The notes: a model not told the origin generated them from the sequence alone. A stretch of 64,000 bases of DNA from Pseudomonas moorei (GCF_008801475.1 NZ_VZPP01000017.1:1-64000), one strand, 5' to 3'; shown: positions 32,503-42,410, counted from the stretch's first letter. Numbers and translations are program-made.

Positions 32503-35301
32503 ATGGCATTGAAATCCCCCGCGTTTCGTAAAAAATTTCCGTTGTTGGTAACCGGCAGCATGCTGGCCTTGCAACCTCTAGCCACTTCCTACGTGGTCGC
32601 CGCGGAACAGTATGACTGCTCAGTCTCTGCTTCGGGTGCCTGGGCCTGTGCGCCAAAATCTCCAGCAGCGGCTTTGCCACCACGTCCAGTGCATGAAGGC
32701 AGTGCCGTCAGCGCCACTGGCGAGGCCCCTGCACAGGAAGGTACCAGCGCAGAAACCGGCGCCAAGCCCGCGCTCGTCACCGAGTCCGAGGGTCGCGGTC
32801 TGAAGTCGCGTAGCGAAGACTACAGCCACCTCGACTGGGTTCCACGCGATCAGCTCACAGCAGCACAATTGGCCGAAACCGGTCCTTACTGCTCTGGTTC
32901 CTATATCGAACCGATTCGTCCTGGCATGAATGACAAGACGAATAAAAGTGACGCACCAACCTTTATCGGCGCGAAAGCCTCTCGCTACAAGCAGGATGAG
33001 CAAATTGCCACCCTGGCCGGCGACGTGGTCATGCGCCAGGGCAGCATGCAGGTCGAAGCCGACGAAGCCAGCCTTTACCAGGCCGAGAGCCGTGGCGAAC
33101 TGAATGGCAATGTGCGCATTCGCGACAATGGCGCACTGATCGTGGGCGACCATGCCGATGTTCAGCTCGACACAGGCGAGGCCAAGGTCGATAACGCCGA
33201 ATACGTGATGCACAAGTCCCGTATCCGCGGTAACGCGCTATACGCCAAACGTGCCGAAAACGCGATCATCCGCCTCAAGGATGGTACGTACACCACGTGT
33301 GAACCGAACAGCAACGCCTGGCAACTCAAGGGCAACAACATCACCTTGAACCCGGCCACCGGTTTCGGTACTGCGACCAACGTGACATTGCGGGTCAAGG
33401 ACATTCCGGTCCTGTACACGCCTTACATCTACTTCCCGATCGATGACCGTCGCCAGTCCGGCTTCCTGCCGCCAACAATCGGCACCGGCACTGATACCGG
33501 CTTCATGCTGGTGACACCGTATTACTTCAACCTGGCACCGAACTACGATGCCACGTTGTACCCGCGCTACATGAGCAAACGCGGCCTGTTGATGGAGGGC
33601 GAATTCCGCTACCTGACCAAGTCCAGCGAAGGTCAGTTCGGTGCTGCGTACCTCAATGACGACGACACCGAACGCAGCAAGCAGACCGATTACACAAAAG
33701 ACCGCTACATGTATAACTGGCAGCACAAGGGTGGTCTGGATTCGCGAGTCTTCACGCAAGTCGATTACACCAAGATCAGCGATCCTTATTACTTCCAGGA
33801 TCTGCAGACCGACCAGATTGGTGTGAAAAGTGCTGATTACGTGAACCAACAAGGTTCCGTCACCTATCGGGGTGACAGCTACACCGCGCGCGTGAATGCC
33901 CAGGCTTACGAGCTTGCAACCGTTTCGAACATCACCCCGTATGACCGTCTGCCGCAAATCACCTTCGATGGTGCGCTGCCTTATCATCCGAACGGCCTGG
34001 ATTTCACTTACAACACTGAAGTCGTGCGGTTTGATCGTGACCTGAAAAATGGCACGTTCACCGATGTGGACGGCAACGTGTCGCCACGACTGGATACCAA
34101 CGTTCAAGGTCTGGCGCGCGCTAACGGCGATCGCCTCAATCTTGCACCGGCCGTCAGCCTGCCGCTGAACTGGACCTACGGCTTCCTCAAGCCGACTCTT
34201 AAGTACCAGTACACCCAGTATCAACTGGATCTCGACAGCATCGGCAAAAGCCAGATTGCCGCGCAGTCCGCAGAACAGGATCAGCTGAACGGAACCTTCG
34301 GCAGCACCCAGAATCGTGGCGTGCCGATCGCCAGCATCGACAGCGGCCTGTATTTCGATCGCAACACCCAATGGTTCGGCAAGAACTATCGCCAGACCCT
34401 TGAACCCCGTCTCTACTACCTCTATGTCCCAGAGAAGGATCAACAAGACATTCCGGTATTCGACACCGGTGAATACACCTTCAACTATGCGTCGTTGTTC
34501 CGTGACAACCGCTTCTCCGGTTCCGACCGTGTCGGTGACGAGAACAAGCTGTCCCTGGGCGTGACAAACCGCTGGATCGAAGACAGCGGCTTTGAACGTC
34601 AACGCATCAGCGTCGGCCAGGCCTTGTACTTCAAGGACCGTGAAGTCCAGTTGCCAGGCATTGACCCGAAAACCCGTCAGGATGCGCATTCGAACGTTTC
34701 GCCTTACGCACTGGAATACGAATATCGCTGGAACCGCGACTGGCGCACTACCGCCGATTACAACTGGGACCCGGACAGCCGCAGCCCTCGCTCGGGCAGT
34801 GCGATGTTCCACTACCAGCCTGAAGACAACCCGAACAAGGTCATCAACGCCGGCTACCGCTATCGCAATGACCAGGTCCGTTACGACCAGACAACCGGCA
34901 AGTGGTCGGTGGGCGGTGGTGACTACGGCACCCCTGGCACGCCTGGCTATGTGAAGGATTACTACAAAATCGAACAGCACGACTTCTCGGTGATCTGGCC
35001 GGTCGTGCCGCAATGGAACGCCATCAGCCGCTGGCAGTACGACTACAACCGCAACCGTACACTGGAAGCCTTCGGTGGTTTCGAGTACGACAACTGCTGC
35101 TGGAAACTGCGCCTGATCAACCGTTACTGGGTTTCCTACGACGAATTCAGTCAGGAAGCACCGCAAAACGAAAAAGGCGACCACGGCGTATTCCTACAAA
35201 TCGTTCTGAAGGGACTCGGCGGCCTCACCGGCGCCAAAGTAGAGAGTTTCCTCGACAAAGGCATCCAAGGTTATCGTGAACGTGAAGACCAAGCTTTCTG
35301 A
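32503..35301 (+). CDS. lptD: LPS-assembly outer membrane protein LptD
   Basis: LptD inserts lipopolysaccharide into the outer leaflet. The 932-residue precursor has a signal peptide (about 1-34), an OstA/LptA-like beta-jellyroll (about 130-260) and a C-terminal 26-strand barrel. The cysteine pattern C38, C48, C266 and C865-C866 is visible; disulfides link the N-terminal domain to the barrel in characterised LptD. The pseudomonad form is longer at the N-terminus than that of E. coli. The start MALKSPAFRKK at 32503 precedes the signal sequence. surA begins within its last 20 bases. Confidence 0.96.
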   Translation: MALKSPAFRKKFPLLVTGSMLALQPLATSYVVAAEQYDCSVSASGAWACAPKSPAAALPPRPVHEGSAVSATGEAPAQEGTSAETGAKPALVTESEGRGLKSRSEDYSHLDWVPRDQLTAAQLAETGPYCSGSYIEPIRPGMNDKTNKSDAPTFIGAKASRYKQDEQIATLAGDVVMRQGSMQVEADEASLYQAESRGELNGNVRIRDNGALIVGDHADVQLDTGEAKVDNAEYVMHKSRIRGNALYAKRAENAIIRLKDGTYTTCEPNSNAWQLKGNNITLNPATGFGTATNVTLRVKDIPVLYTPYIYFPIDDRRQSGFLPPTIGTGTDTGFMLVTPYYFNLAPNYDATLYPRYMSKRGLLMEGEFRYLTKSSEGQFGAAYLNDDDTERSKQTDYTKDRYMYNWQHKGGLDSRVFTQVDYTKISDPYYFQDLQTDQIGVKSADYVNQQGSVTYRGDSYTARVNAQAYELATVSNITPYDRLPQITFDGALPYHPNGLDFTYNTEVVRFDRDLKNGTFTDVDGNVSPRLDTNVQGLARANGDRLNLAPAVSLPLNWTYGFLKPTLKYQYTQYQLDLDSIGKSQIAAQSAEQDQLNGTFGSTQNRGVPIASIDSGLYFDRNTQWFGKNYRQTLEPRLYYLYVPEKDQQDIPVFDTGEYTFNYASLFRDNRFSGSDRVGDENKLSLGVTNRWIEDSGFERQRISVGQALYFKDREVQLPGIDPKTRQDAHSNVSPYALEYEYRWNRDWRTTADYNWDPDSRSPRSGSAMFHYQPEDNPNKVINAGYRYRNDQVRYDQTTGKWSVGGGDYGTPGTPGYVKDYYKIEQHDFSVIWPVVPQWNAISRWQYDYNRNRTLEAFGGFEYDNCCWKLRLINRYWVSYDEFSQEAPQNEKGDHGVFLQIVLKGLGGLTGAKVESFLDKGIQGYREREDQAF

Positions 35302-36598
35302 TTGTCTGCGCCCGCTGCTGCTGGGCGCGCTGTTCCTGGGTACTGCGGCCAACGCCGCGGTGCAGTCCATCGACAAGGTGGTGGCTATCGTCGACAACGA
35401 CGTGGTCATGCAGAGCCAACTGGACCAACGTGTCCATGAAGTTCAGCAAACCATCGCCAAGCGTGGCTCTGCCGTACCACCGGCCAGTGTGCTGGAGCAA
35501 CAGGTGCTTGAGCGCCTGATCGTCGAAAACCTGCAACTGCAGATTGGCGAACGTTCCGGTATCCGTATCACCGAGGAAGAACTCAACCAGGCTGTCGGCA
35601 CCATTGCTCAACGCAACAACATGTCGATCGATCAATTCCGCGCCGCGCTGACTCGCGACGGCCTGTCTTTTGACGACGCCCGCGACCAGATTCGTCGCGA
35701 GATGGTCATCAGCCGCGTGCGTCAGCGCCGTGTGGCTGAGCGCATCCAGGTCTCCGAGCAGGAAGTGAAGAACTTCCTGGCTTCGGATCTCGGCAAAATG
35801 CAGCTATCCGAAGAGTTCCGACTGGCCAACATCCTGATTCCTACGCCGGAAAGCGCCAACTCCGAGGCGATTCAGAATGCTGCCAAACAGGCTGATGCGG
35901 TTTACCAGCAACTCAAGCAAGGCGCTGACTTCGGTCAATTGGCCATCGCCAAATCCGCCAGCGAAACCGCACTGGAAGGTGGCGACATGGGCTGGCGTAA
36001 AGCCGCTCAACTGCCACCACCATTCGATCGCCTGCTGAGCACCATGGCAGTTGGCGATGTGACCCAGCCAATGCGCACACCGGGCGGCTTCATCATCCTG
36101 AAAGTCACCGACAAGCGTGGCGGCGAGACCCAGGTGCGTGACGAAGTGCATGTGCGTCACATCCTGGTCAAACCAAGCCCGATTCGCGACGAAGAAAAAA
36201 CCAAGGCCCTGGCTCAGTCGCTCTATACCCGCATTGAAGCGGGCGAAGACTTCGGCGAGCTGGCAAAAAGCTACTCGGAAGACCCCGGTTCCGCCCTCAA
36301 TGGCGGAGACCTGAACTGGATCGATCCGAACGTGTTGGTTCCGGAATTCCGCGAAGTCATGGCCAAGACCCCACAAGGTCAATTGTCCAAGCCATTCAAG
36401 ACTCAATATGGCTGGCATGTCCTGGAAGTCCTTGGCCGCCGCGCCACCGACAACACCGCCCAGGCTCGCGAGCAGCAGGCGATGACAGTATTGCGTAATC
36501 GCAAATACGATGAAGAGCTGCAAACCTGGCTGCGTCAGATCCGTGACGAAGCGTATGTCGAAATCAAACTCCCTGGCGCGACCCAGGCCGCGCAGTGA
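35282..36598 (+). CDS. surA: Periplasmic chaperone/peptidyl-prolyl isomerase SurA
   Basis: SurA escorts outer-membrane proteins, LptD among them, across the periplasm. The 438-residue precursor has a signal peptide ending TAANA, an N-terminal chaperone domain (about 25-160) and two parvulin domains (PpiC, about 170-275 and 285-385, the second beginning EVHVRHILVKPS). I chose the GTG at 35282 (MKTKLSDCLR); a GTG two codons earlier is equally open. It overlaps lptD, so client and chaperone are translated together. Confidence 0.95.
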   Translation: MKTKLSDCLRPLLLGALFLGTAANAAVQSIDKVVAIVDNDVVMQSQLDQRVHEVQQTIAKRGSAVPPASVLEQQVLERLIVENLQLQIGERSGIRITEEELNQAVGTIAQRNNMSIDQFRAALTRDGLSFDDARDQIRREMVISRVRQRRVAERIQVSEQEVKNFLASDLGKMQLSEEFRLANILIPTPESANSEAIQNAAKQADAVYQQLKQGADFGQLAIAKSASETALEGGDMGWRKAAQLPPPFDRLLSTMAVGDVTQPMRTPGGFIILKVTDKRGGETQVRDEVHVRHILVKPSPIRDEEKTKALAQSLYTRIEAGEDFGELAKSYSEDPGSALNGGDLNWIDPNVLVPEFREVMAKTPQGQLSKPFKTQYGWHVLEVLGRRATDNTAQAREQQAMTVLRNRKYDEELQTWLRQIRDEAYVEIKLPGATQAAQ

Positions 36599-37584
36599 AG
36601 CCCAAACGTTTCGCGCTGACACCCGGCGAGCCGGCCGGCATAGGTCCCGACCTGTGCCTGCTGCTTGCCTCGCAAGCCCAGCCGCACCCCCTGATTGCCA
36701 TCACCAGCCGTGACCTGCTCCTTGAGCGGGCCGCGCAGCTGGGTGTGGTTGTCGACTTGCTGCCGGTCACTCCGGACAATTGGCCGGATGCCCCCGCCCC
36801 CGCCAACAGCCTGTACGTCTGGGATACACCGCTCAATGCCAAGGTCGTCGCCGGGCAACTGGACAAGGCCAATGCTGCATTCGTCCTGAAAACCCTGACC
36901 CGAGCCGGTCAAGGCTGCCTGGACGGGCACTTTGCGGGGATGATCACCGCCCCCGTGCACAAGGGCGTGATCAACGAATCCGGGATTGCCTTTTCCGGGC
37001 ACACCGAATTTCTCGCCGATCTGACCCATACCGCGCAAGTGGTCATGATGCTCGCCACTCGAGGACTGCGCGTGGCCCTGGTCACCACACACCTGCCCCT
37101 TCGCGAAATAGCCGATGCGATCACGCCAGAGCGGCTGGAGCGGGTCACCCGCATTCTGCATGCCGACCTGCAACAAAAATTCGGCATTGCCCAGCCACGG
37201 ATCCTGGTTTGTGGGCTAAACCCCCACGCCGGCGAAGGTGGACACCTGGGCCATGAAGAAATCGACATTATCGAACCCACATTAGAGCGCCTGCGCGGCG
37301 AAGGCATGGACCTGCGTGGCCCCCTGCCCGCCGACACTCTGTTTACCCCCAAATATCTGGAGCACTGCGACGCAGTGCTGGCGATGTACCACGACCAGGG
37401 CCTGCCTGTGCTGAAATACAAAGGCTTTGGCGCAGCAGTCAATGTGACCCTCGGCTTGCCGATCATCCGCACTTCGGTCGATCACGGCACTGCGCTTGAT
37501 CTGGCCGGCAGCGGCAAAATCGATACCGGCAGCCTGCAAGTCGCCCTGGAAACCGCCTATCAGATGGCCGAGACCCGTTTATGA
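36595..37584 (+). CDS. pdxA: 4-hydroxythreonine-4-phosphate dehydrogenase
   Basis: PdxA oxidises 4-phosphohydroxy-L-threonine in pyridoxal phosphate synthesis. The 329-residue protein has ALTPGEPAGIGPDL, the metal-binding histidines in SGHTEFLADL and YHDQGLPVLKY, and ITAPVHKGVINE. The start is GTG, overlapping the surA stop by 4 bases (GTGA), and its stop overlaps ksgA by 4 bases. Confidence 0.95.
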   Translation: MKPKRFALTPGEPAGIGPDLCLLLASQAQPHPLIAITSRDLLLERAAQLGVVVDLLPVTPDNWPDAPAPANSLYVWDTPLNAKVVAGQLDKANAAFVLKTLTRAGQGCLDGHFAGMITAPVHKGVINESGIAFSGHTEFLADLTHTAQVVMMLATRGLRVALVTTHLPLREIADAITPERLERVTRILHADLQQKFGIAQPRILVCGLNPHAGEGGHLGHEEIDIIEPTLERLRGEGMDLRGPLPADTLFTPKYLEHCDAVLAMYHDQGLPVLKYKGFGAAVNVTLGLPIIRTSVDHGTALDLAGSGKIDTGSLQVALETAYQMAETRL

Positions 37585-38399
37585 CCGAGCAATACCAACA
37601 CCGGGCGCGCAAGCGCTTCGGCCAGAACTTTCTGCACGATGCCGGCGTCATCGACCGCATCCTGCGCTCCATCCACGCCAAACCCGATGACCGCATGCTG
37701 GAAATCGGCCCAGGCCAGGGTGCATTGACCGAAGGCCTGCTCAACAGCGGCGCGCAACTTGACGTGGTGGAACTGGACAAGGATCTGATCCCGATCCTTA
37801 ACCAGCAGTTCGCCGGCAAGAGCAACTTCAACCTGCACCAGGGCGACGCGCTTAAGTTCGACTTCAACAGCCTGAACGCTGCTCCCGGCAGCCTGCGTGT
37901 GGTTGGCAACTTGCCGTACAACATCTCTACCCCGCTGATTTTCCACCTGCTGCACAACTCCCATCTGATTCGCGACATGCACTTCATGCTGCAAAAAGAA
38001 GTGGTCGAGCGTCTGGCAGCAGGCCCGGGTGGTGGTGATTGGGGTCGATTGTCGATCATGGTCCAGTATCACTGTCGGGTGGAGCATCTGTTCAACGTTG
38101 GCCCGGGCGCGTTCAATCCACCGCCGAAAGTCGATTCGGCCATCGTGCGACTGGTGCCCCACGCGGTGCTGCCGCACCCCGCCAAAGACCACCGGCTGCT
38201 TGAACGCGTCGTACGCGAAGCCTTCAACCAGCGCCGCAAAACCTTGCGCAATACCCTCAAGCTGCTGCTGAGCAATGCCGAAATCGAAGCCGCTGGCGTC
38301 GATGGCAGCCTGCGTCCCGAGCAGCTCGATCTGGCCGCCTTCGTGCGCCTGGCCGACAAGCTCAGCGAACAAGTCCTACAGAAGCCTGCCGGTATCTGA
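37581..38399 (+). CDS. ksgA: 16S rRNA (A1518/A1519) dimethyltransferase
   Basis: KsgA (RsmA) dimethylates two adenines in 16S helix 45. The 272-residue SAM-dependent enzyme has RKRFGQNFLHD, the SAM motif LEIGPGQGALTE, catalytic NLPYNISTP and the C-terminal NQRRKTLRN segment. It is coupled to pdxA by an ATGA overlap. Loss confers kasugamycin resistance in other bacteria. Confidence 0.96.
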   Translation: MTEQYQHRARKRFGQNFLHDAGVIDRILRSIHAKPDDRMLEIGPGQGALTEGLLNSGAQLDVVELDKDLIPILNQQFAGKSNFNLHQGDALKFDFNSLNAAPGSLRVVGNLPYNISTPLIFHLLHNSHLIRDMHFMLQKEVVERLAAGPGGGDWGRLSIMVQYHCRVEHLFNVGPGAFNPPPKVDSAIVRLVPHAVLPHPAKDHRLLERVVREAFNQRRKTLRNTLKLLLSNAEIEAAGVDGSLRPEQLDLAAFVRLADKLSEQVLQKPAGI

Positions 38400-38413
38400 C
38401 AGACCCGACGCGT

Positions 38414-38458
38414 TATCGGATAGGACACCAGCGCCCATGTCTGGTTTACTATCCGATA
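38414..38458. promoter_or_regulatory. Perfect 10-bp inverted repeat between ksgA and apaG
   Basis: tatcggatag (38414-38423) and ctatccgata (38449-38458) are exact inverses 25 bases apart, with a nested 5-bp accag/ctggt pair inside. There is no U-run, so it is more likely an RNA processing or structural element, or a double operator, than a terminator. Confidence 0.5.
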
Positions 38459-38522
38459 CTTGGCCTAGACTGATCTCCATCAGCTAAGCCCCGCGTTCCG
38501 CTTCGTTTTTAAGGCCTCTTGC

Positions 38523-38903
38523 ATGTCCGATCCTCGTTATCAGGTCGACGTCAGCGTCGTCACCCGCTATCTGGCAGAACAATCGCAACCTGAACAAGAC
38601 CGCTTTGCCTTCGCCTACACCATTACCGTGCAAAACAATGGCGAGTTACCCGCCAAACTGTTGTCACGCCACTGGGTGATCACCGATGGCGACGGGCATG
38701 TCGAAGAGGTTCGCGGTGCGGGTGTGGTCGGCCAGCAACCGTTGATCGCGGCAGGCCAAAGCCACACCTACAGCAGCGGAACCGTCATGACTACCAAAGT
38801 CGGAACCATGCAGGGCAGCTATCAAATGATTGCCGATGACGGTACGCACTTCGACGCCATCATCGCCCCGTTTCGCCTTGCGGTACCCGGGGCCTTGCAC
38901 TAA
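38523..38903 (+). CDS. apaG: ApaG (Co2+/Mg2+ efflux-associated protein)
   Basis: This 126-residue ApaG/DUF525 protein with an immunoglobulin-like beta sandwich has the motifs YTITVQNNGE, LLSRHWVITD and a Gly-rich GVVGQQPLIAAGQSHTYSSG. In Salmonella (CorD) it affects cobalt and magnesium handling; its biochemical function is not settled. It overlaps apaH by one base, and the ksgA-apaG-apaH order is widely conserved. Confidence 0.95.
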   Translation: MSDPRYQVDVSVVTRYLAEQSQPEQDRFAFAYTITVQNNGELPAKLLSRHWVITDGDGHVEEVRGAGVVGQQPLIAAGQSHTYSSGTVMTTKVGTMQGSYQMIADDGTHFDAIIAPFRLAVPGALH

Positions 38904-39757
38904 TGGCGACTTACGCTATCGGAGACCTGCAAGGTTGCCTTGAAGCGATGCAGTGCCTGCTCAAAAAAGTCGCCTTCGATCCGGCTAAGGATCGCCTGTG
39001 GCTGGTAGGCGACCTGGTCAATCGTGGCCCGCAGTCACTGGAGACCCTGCGCTTCCTCTATAGCATCCGCGAATCGCTGGTGTGCGTGCTCGGCAACCAT
39101 GACCTGCACTTACTGGCCGCCGGTCAGAACATCGAACGTCTGAAAAAAGCCGACACCCTGCGCGAGATCATTGAAGCGCCCGATAGCACCGATTTGCTGG
39201 ACTGGCTGCGCCAACAAAAACTCATGCACTACGACGAGCAACGCAACGTGGCGCTGGTGCATGCAGGCATACCACCCCAATGGTCGCTACGCAAAGCCTT
39301 GAAATACGCCGCCGAGGTTGAGGCCGCCCTGCGCGACGACAACCTGTTCCCACCCTATCTCGATGGCATGTACGGCAACGATCCGGCGAAATGGGACAGC
39401 GACCTCAAAGGCGTGACTCGCCTGAGGGTGATCACCAACTATTTCACTCGCATGCGCTTCTGCACCGCCGACGGCAAACTCGACCTCAAGAGCAAGGAAG
39501 GGCTCGAATCAGCGCCGCCCGGTTATAAACCCTGGTTCCAGCACAAAGAACGCAAGACCAAGGACCTGAAGATCATCTTTGGCCACTGGGCGGCACTGGA
39601 AGGCAAGGTAGAGGAGCCAGGCATATCCGCCCTCGACACCGGCTGCGTTTGGGGCGGCGCCCTGACCCTGATGAATGTCGATACGGGCGAACGCCTGTCC
39701 TGCAAGTGCGATGAACATGGCCATGCCGCCGTGCCGCCGTGCCGCCAGTCGCCTTAA
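38903..39757 (+). CDS. apaH: Diadenosine tetraphosphatase
   Basis: ApaH splits Ap4A symmetrically into two ADP and removes dinucleotide caps from RNA. The 284-residue metallophosphatase shows GDLQGC, GDLVNRGP and GNHD, with further histidines at LVHAG and FGHWA. It is the last gene of the lptD-apaH run; a 71-base gap separates it from glpE. Confidence 0.96.
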   Translation: MATYAIGDLQGCLEAMQCLLKKVAFDPAKDRLWLVGDLVNRGPQSLETLRFLYSIRESLVCVLGNHDLHLLAAGQNIERLKKADTLREIIEAPDSTDLLDWLRQQKLMHYDEQRNVALVHAGIPPQWSLRKALKYAAEVEAALRDDNLFPPYLDGMYGNDPAKWDSDLKGVTRLRVITNYFTRMRFCTADGKLDLKSKEGLESAPPGYKPWFQHKERKTKDLKIIFGHWAALEGKVEEPGISALDTGCVWGGALTLMNVDTGERLSCKCDEHGHAAVPPCRQSP

Positions 39758-39828
39758 CCATTCCCGAAACATCGCCAGCCAGCGCCCCGCGCTAGACTGC
39801 CCATTCAGCCGAGCCAAAGGAGCCCGAC

Positions 39829-40158
39829 ATGAACGAATTCAAACGCATCCCCCCGGAACAGGCCCAAGCCCTGCGCGAAAAAGGCGCAGTGGTGGTCGAT
39901 ATCCGTGATCCCGGTACCTACGCCGCGCTGCACATCAGTGGCTCGAAGCATCTGGACAACCATTCGATCTCGGATTTCATCCGCGCCGCCGACCTCGACG
40001 CACCGACCGTGGTGGTCTGCTACCACGGCAACTCCAGCCAAAGCGCTGCCGCCTACCTGATCAGCCAGGGCTTTTCTGACGTCTACAGCATGGATGGCGG
40101 TTTCGAGCTGTGGCGTGCGACTTTTCCTTCGGAAACGGCGCAAGGCACTTGCGAATAA
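39829..40158 (+). CDS. glpE: Thiosulfate sulfurtransferase GlpE (rhodanese)
   Basis: This single-domain rhodanese of 109 residues has catalytic C64 in the loop VVVCYHGNSSQSAA, the form typical of GlpE. It moves sulfane sulfur from thiosulfate to cyanide or thiols in the cytoplasm. It is preceded by a Shine-Dalgarno AAAGGAG and runs with apaH. A perfect hairpin about 45 bases past its stop may end the transcript. Confidence 0.93.
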   Translation: MNEFKRIPPEQAQALREKGAVVVDIRDPGTYAALHISGSKHLDNHSISDFIRAADLDAPTVVVCYHGNSSQSAAAYLISQGFSDVYSMDGGFELWRATFPSETAQGTCE

Positions 40159-40454
40159 TTTTTTTGTAACACGCAAGCCCCGGCCCCCGCGGGCTAGCGC
40201 GGTGGCAGACGAACGGTCTGCCACAACTAATTGCGTATCTCGCCTTTACCTCCCGAATTCCCAACTATCCTTAAGCGCAGGCCATCCAAAACAGGGGAGA
40301 GCCGGTACACCGGCGCACGGGTCATCGGGAGTAGCTTTCGGAGTCGTCAGCTTCGAGAGATTTCTGGGGGGTAAACAGCAACTGCCTGTTCGGTTGCTGC
40401 CAGCATCGACTGAGTGATCCGGCGTCGGCTCCACGTATCGAGCGAGGTGACGTC
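40159..40454 (+). other. Leader and promoter region of prkA
   Basis: No gene is seen in these 296 bases. They hold a perfect 9-bp inverted repeat gtggcagac/gtctgccac (40202-40210, 40216-40224), and a possible promoter CTTTAC-N16-TATCCT ending near 40269, where a C before the -10 fits RpoS-type promoters. A long leader with the 7-bp hairpin cagcaac/gttgctg follows, with several GGA triplets. The long untranslated leader suggests post-transcriptional control. Confidence 0.45.
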
Positions 40455-42377
40455 ATGAGTATCTTTAGCCACTTCCAACAACGCTTCGAGTCCACACGCC
40501 AGGAAGAACTCACGCTGCAAGAGTATCTTGAGCTGTGCAAAAAGGACCGCAGCGCCTACGCTTCCGCCGCCGAGCGTCTGCTACTGGCCATCGGTGAACC
40601 GGAACTGCTCGACACTTCGACCAATTCGAGGCTGTCGCGAATCTTCTCCAACAAGGTCATCCGTCGCTATCCGGCCTTTGAAGACTTCCACGGGATGGAA
40701 GAATGCATCGACCAGATCGTGTCGTATTTCCGCCACGCCGCTCAGGGCCTGGAAGAGAAGAAACAAATCCTCTATCTGCTCGGCCCTGTAGGCGGCGGTA
40801 AATCGTCCCTGGCCGAGAAGCTGAAACAACTGATCGAAAAAGTGCCCTTCTACGCCATCAAGGGCTCGCCGGTTTTCGAATCGCCTCTGGGTCTGTTCAA
40901 CGCCACTGAAGATGGCGCGATCCTTGAGGAAGACTTCGGCATTCCACGGCGCTACCTCAATACCATCATGTCGCCGTGGGCCACCAAACGCCTGGCCGAA
41001 TTCGGCGGTGATATCAGCCAGTTCCGCGTGGTGAAACTCTACCCATCGATCCTCAACCAGATCGCCGTGGCCAAAACCGAGCCGGGAGATGAAAACAACC
41101 AGGACATCTCGGCACTGGTGGGCAAGGTCGATATCCGCAAACTGGAAGAATTTCCACAAAACGACGCCGACGCCTACAGCTACTCGGGCGCACTGTGCCG
41201 GGCCAACCAGGGCCTGATGGAGTTCGTCGAAATGTTCAAGGCACCGATCAAGGTGCTGCACCCATTGCTGACGGCAACCCAGGAAGGCAACTACAACAGT
41301 ACCGAAGGTCTTGGCGCGATTCCGTTCACCGGGATCCTGCTGGCCCACTCCAACGAATCGGAATGGCACACCTTCCGTAACAACAAGAACAACGAAGCGT
41401 TCATCGACCGGATCTACATCGTCAAAGTGCCGTACTGCCTGCGGGTCAGCGACGAAGTGAAGATCTACGACAAACTGCTGTTCAACAGCTCGCTGGCCAA
41501 GGCCCATTGCGCGCCCGACACCCTGAAGATGCTCGCCCAGTTCACTGTGCTTTCTCGCCTCAAGGAGCCGGAAAACTCCAACATCTACTCCAAAATGCGC
41601 GTGTACGACGGCGAAAACCTCAAGGACACCGATCCGAAGGCCAAGTCGATCCAGGAATACCGCGACAATGCCGGTGTCGATGAAGGCATGAACGGTCTTT
41701 CGACCCGTTTCGCATTCAAAATCCTGTCGAAGGTCTTCAACTTCGACCCGCACGAAATTGCCGCCAACCCGGTGCACTTGCTCTACGTGCTGGAACAACA
41801 GATCGAACAGGAACAATTCCAGGCAGAAACCCGCGAACGCTACCTGCGTTTCCTCAAGGAATACCTGGCACCGCGTTACATCGAATTCATCGGCAAGGAG
41901 ATCCAGACCGCTTACCTCGAGTCTTACAGCGAGTACGGCCAGAACATCTTCGACCGCTACGTGCTGTACGCCGACTTCTGGATTCAGGATCAGGAATACC
42001 GCGATCCGGAAACCGGCGAAATCCTCAACCGCGTGGCACTCAACGAGGAGCTGGAGAAAATCGAAAAACCGGCCGGTATCAGCAATCCGAAGGATTTCCG
42101 CAACGAAATCGTCAACTTCGTACTGCGTGCCCGAGCCAACAACAACGGCAAGAACCCAACCTGGCTCAGCTACGAAAAACTGCGGGTGGTCATCGAGAAG
42201 AAAATGTTCTCCAACACCGAGGACCTGCTGCCGGTCATCAGCTTCAATGCCAAGGCCAGCAAAGAGGACCAGCAGAAACACAACGACTTCGTCACACGGA
42301 TGGTCGAGCGGGGCTACACCGACAAACAGGTACGACTGCTGTCCGAGTGGTACCTGCGGGTCAGAAAATCACAATAA
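40455..42377 (+). CDS. prkA: PrkA family serine protein kinase
   Basis: This 640-residue protein has an N-terminal AAA+ domain with Walker A GPVGGGKS (110-117) and the C-terminal PrkA kinase-like domain. E. coli YeaG and Bacillus PrkA are linked to nitrogen or stationary-phase adaptation and sporulation; some members also have ATP-dependent protease activity. The start follows GAGGTGA. It is first in the conserved prkA-yeaH-spoVR set, with a 201-base gap before yeaH. Confidence 0.95.
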   Translation: MSIFSHFQQRFESTRQEELTLQEYLELCKKDRSAYASAAERLLLAIGEPELLDTSTNSRLSRIFSNKVIRRYPAFEDFHGMEECIDQIVSYFRHAAQGLEEKKQILYLLGPVGGGKSSLAEKLKQLIEKVPFYAIKGSPVFESPLGLFNATEDGAILEEDFGIPRRYLNTIMSPWATKRLAEFGGDISQFRVVKLYPSILNQIAVAKTEPGDENNQDISALVGKVDIRKLEEFPQNDADAYSYSGALCRANQGLMEFVEMFKAPIKVLHPLLTATQEGNYNSTEGLGAIPFTGILLAHSNESEWHTFRNNKNNEAFIDRIYIVKVPYCLRVSDEVKIYDKLLFNSSLAKAHCAPDTLKMLAQFTVLSRLKEPENSNIYSKMRVYDGENLKDTDPKAKSIQEYRDNAGVDEGMNGLSTRFAFKILSKVFNFDPHEIAANPVHLLYVLEQQIEQEQFQAETRERYLRFLKEYLAPRYIEFIGKEIQTAYLESYSEYGQNIFDRYVLYADFWIQDQEYRDPETGEILNRVALNEELEKIEKPAGISNPKDFRNEIVNFVLRARANNNGKNPTWLSYEKLRVVIEKKMFSNTEDLLPVISFNAKASKEDQQKHNDFVTRMVERGYTDKQVRLLSEWYLRVRKSQ

Positions 42378-42410
42378 CCCGCTGCCGGTCAGACCGGTTG
42401 TCGTCAGCCC

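Noticed and set aside
33238..35184. Long open frame antisense to lptD (648 codons)
   Set aside because: High-GC third-position effect opposite a real gene. The translation lacks any recognisable motif and lptD is unambiguous. The same reasoning removes the long antisense frames opposite prkA, rpoD, trpE and davB.
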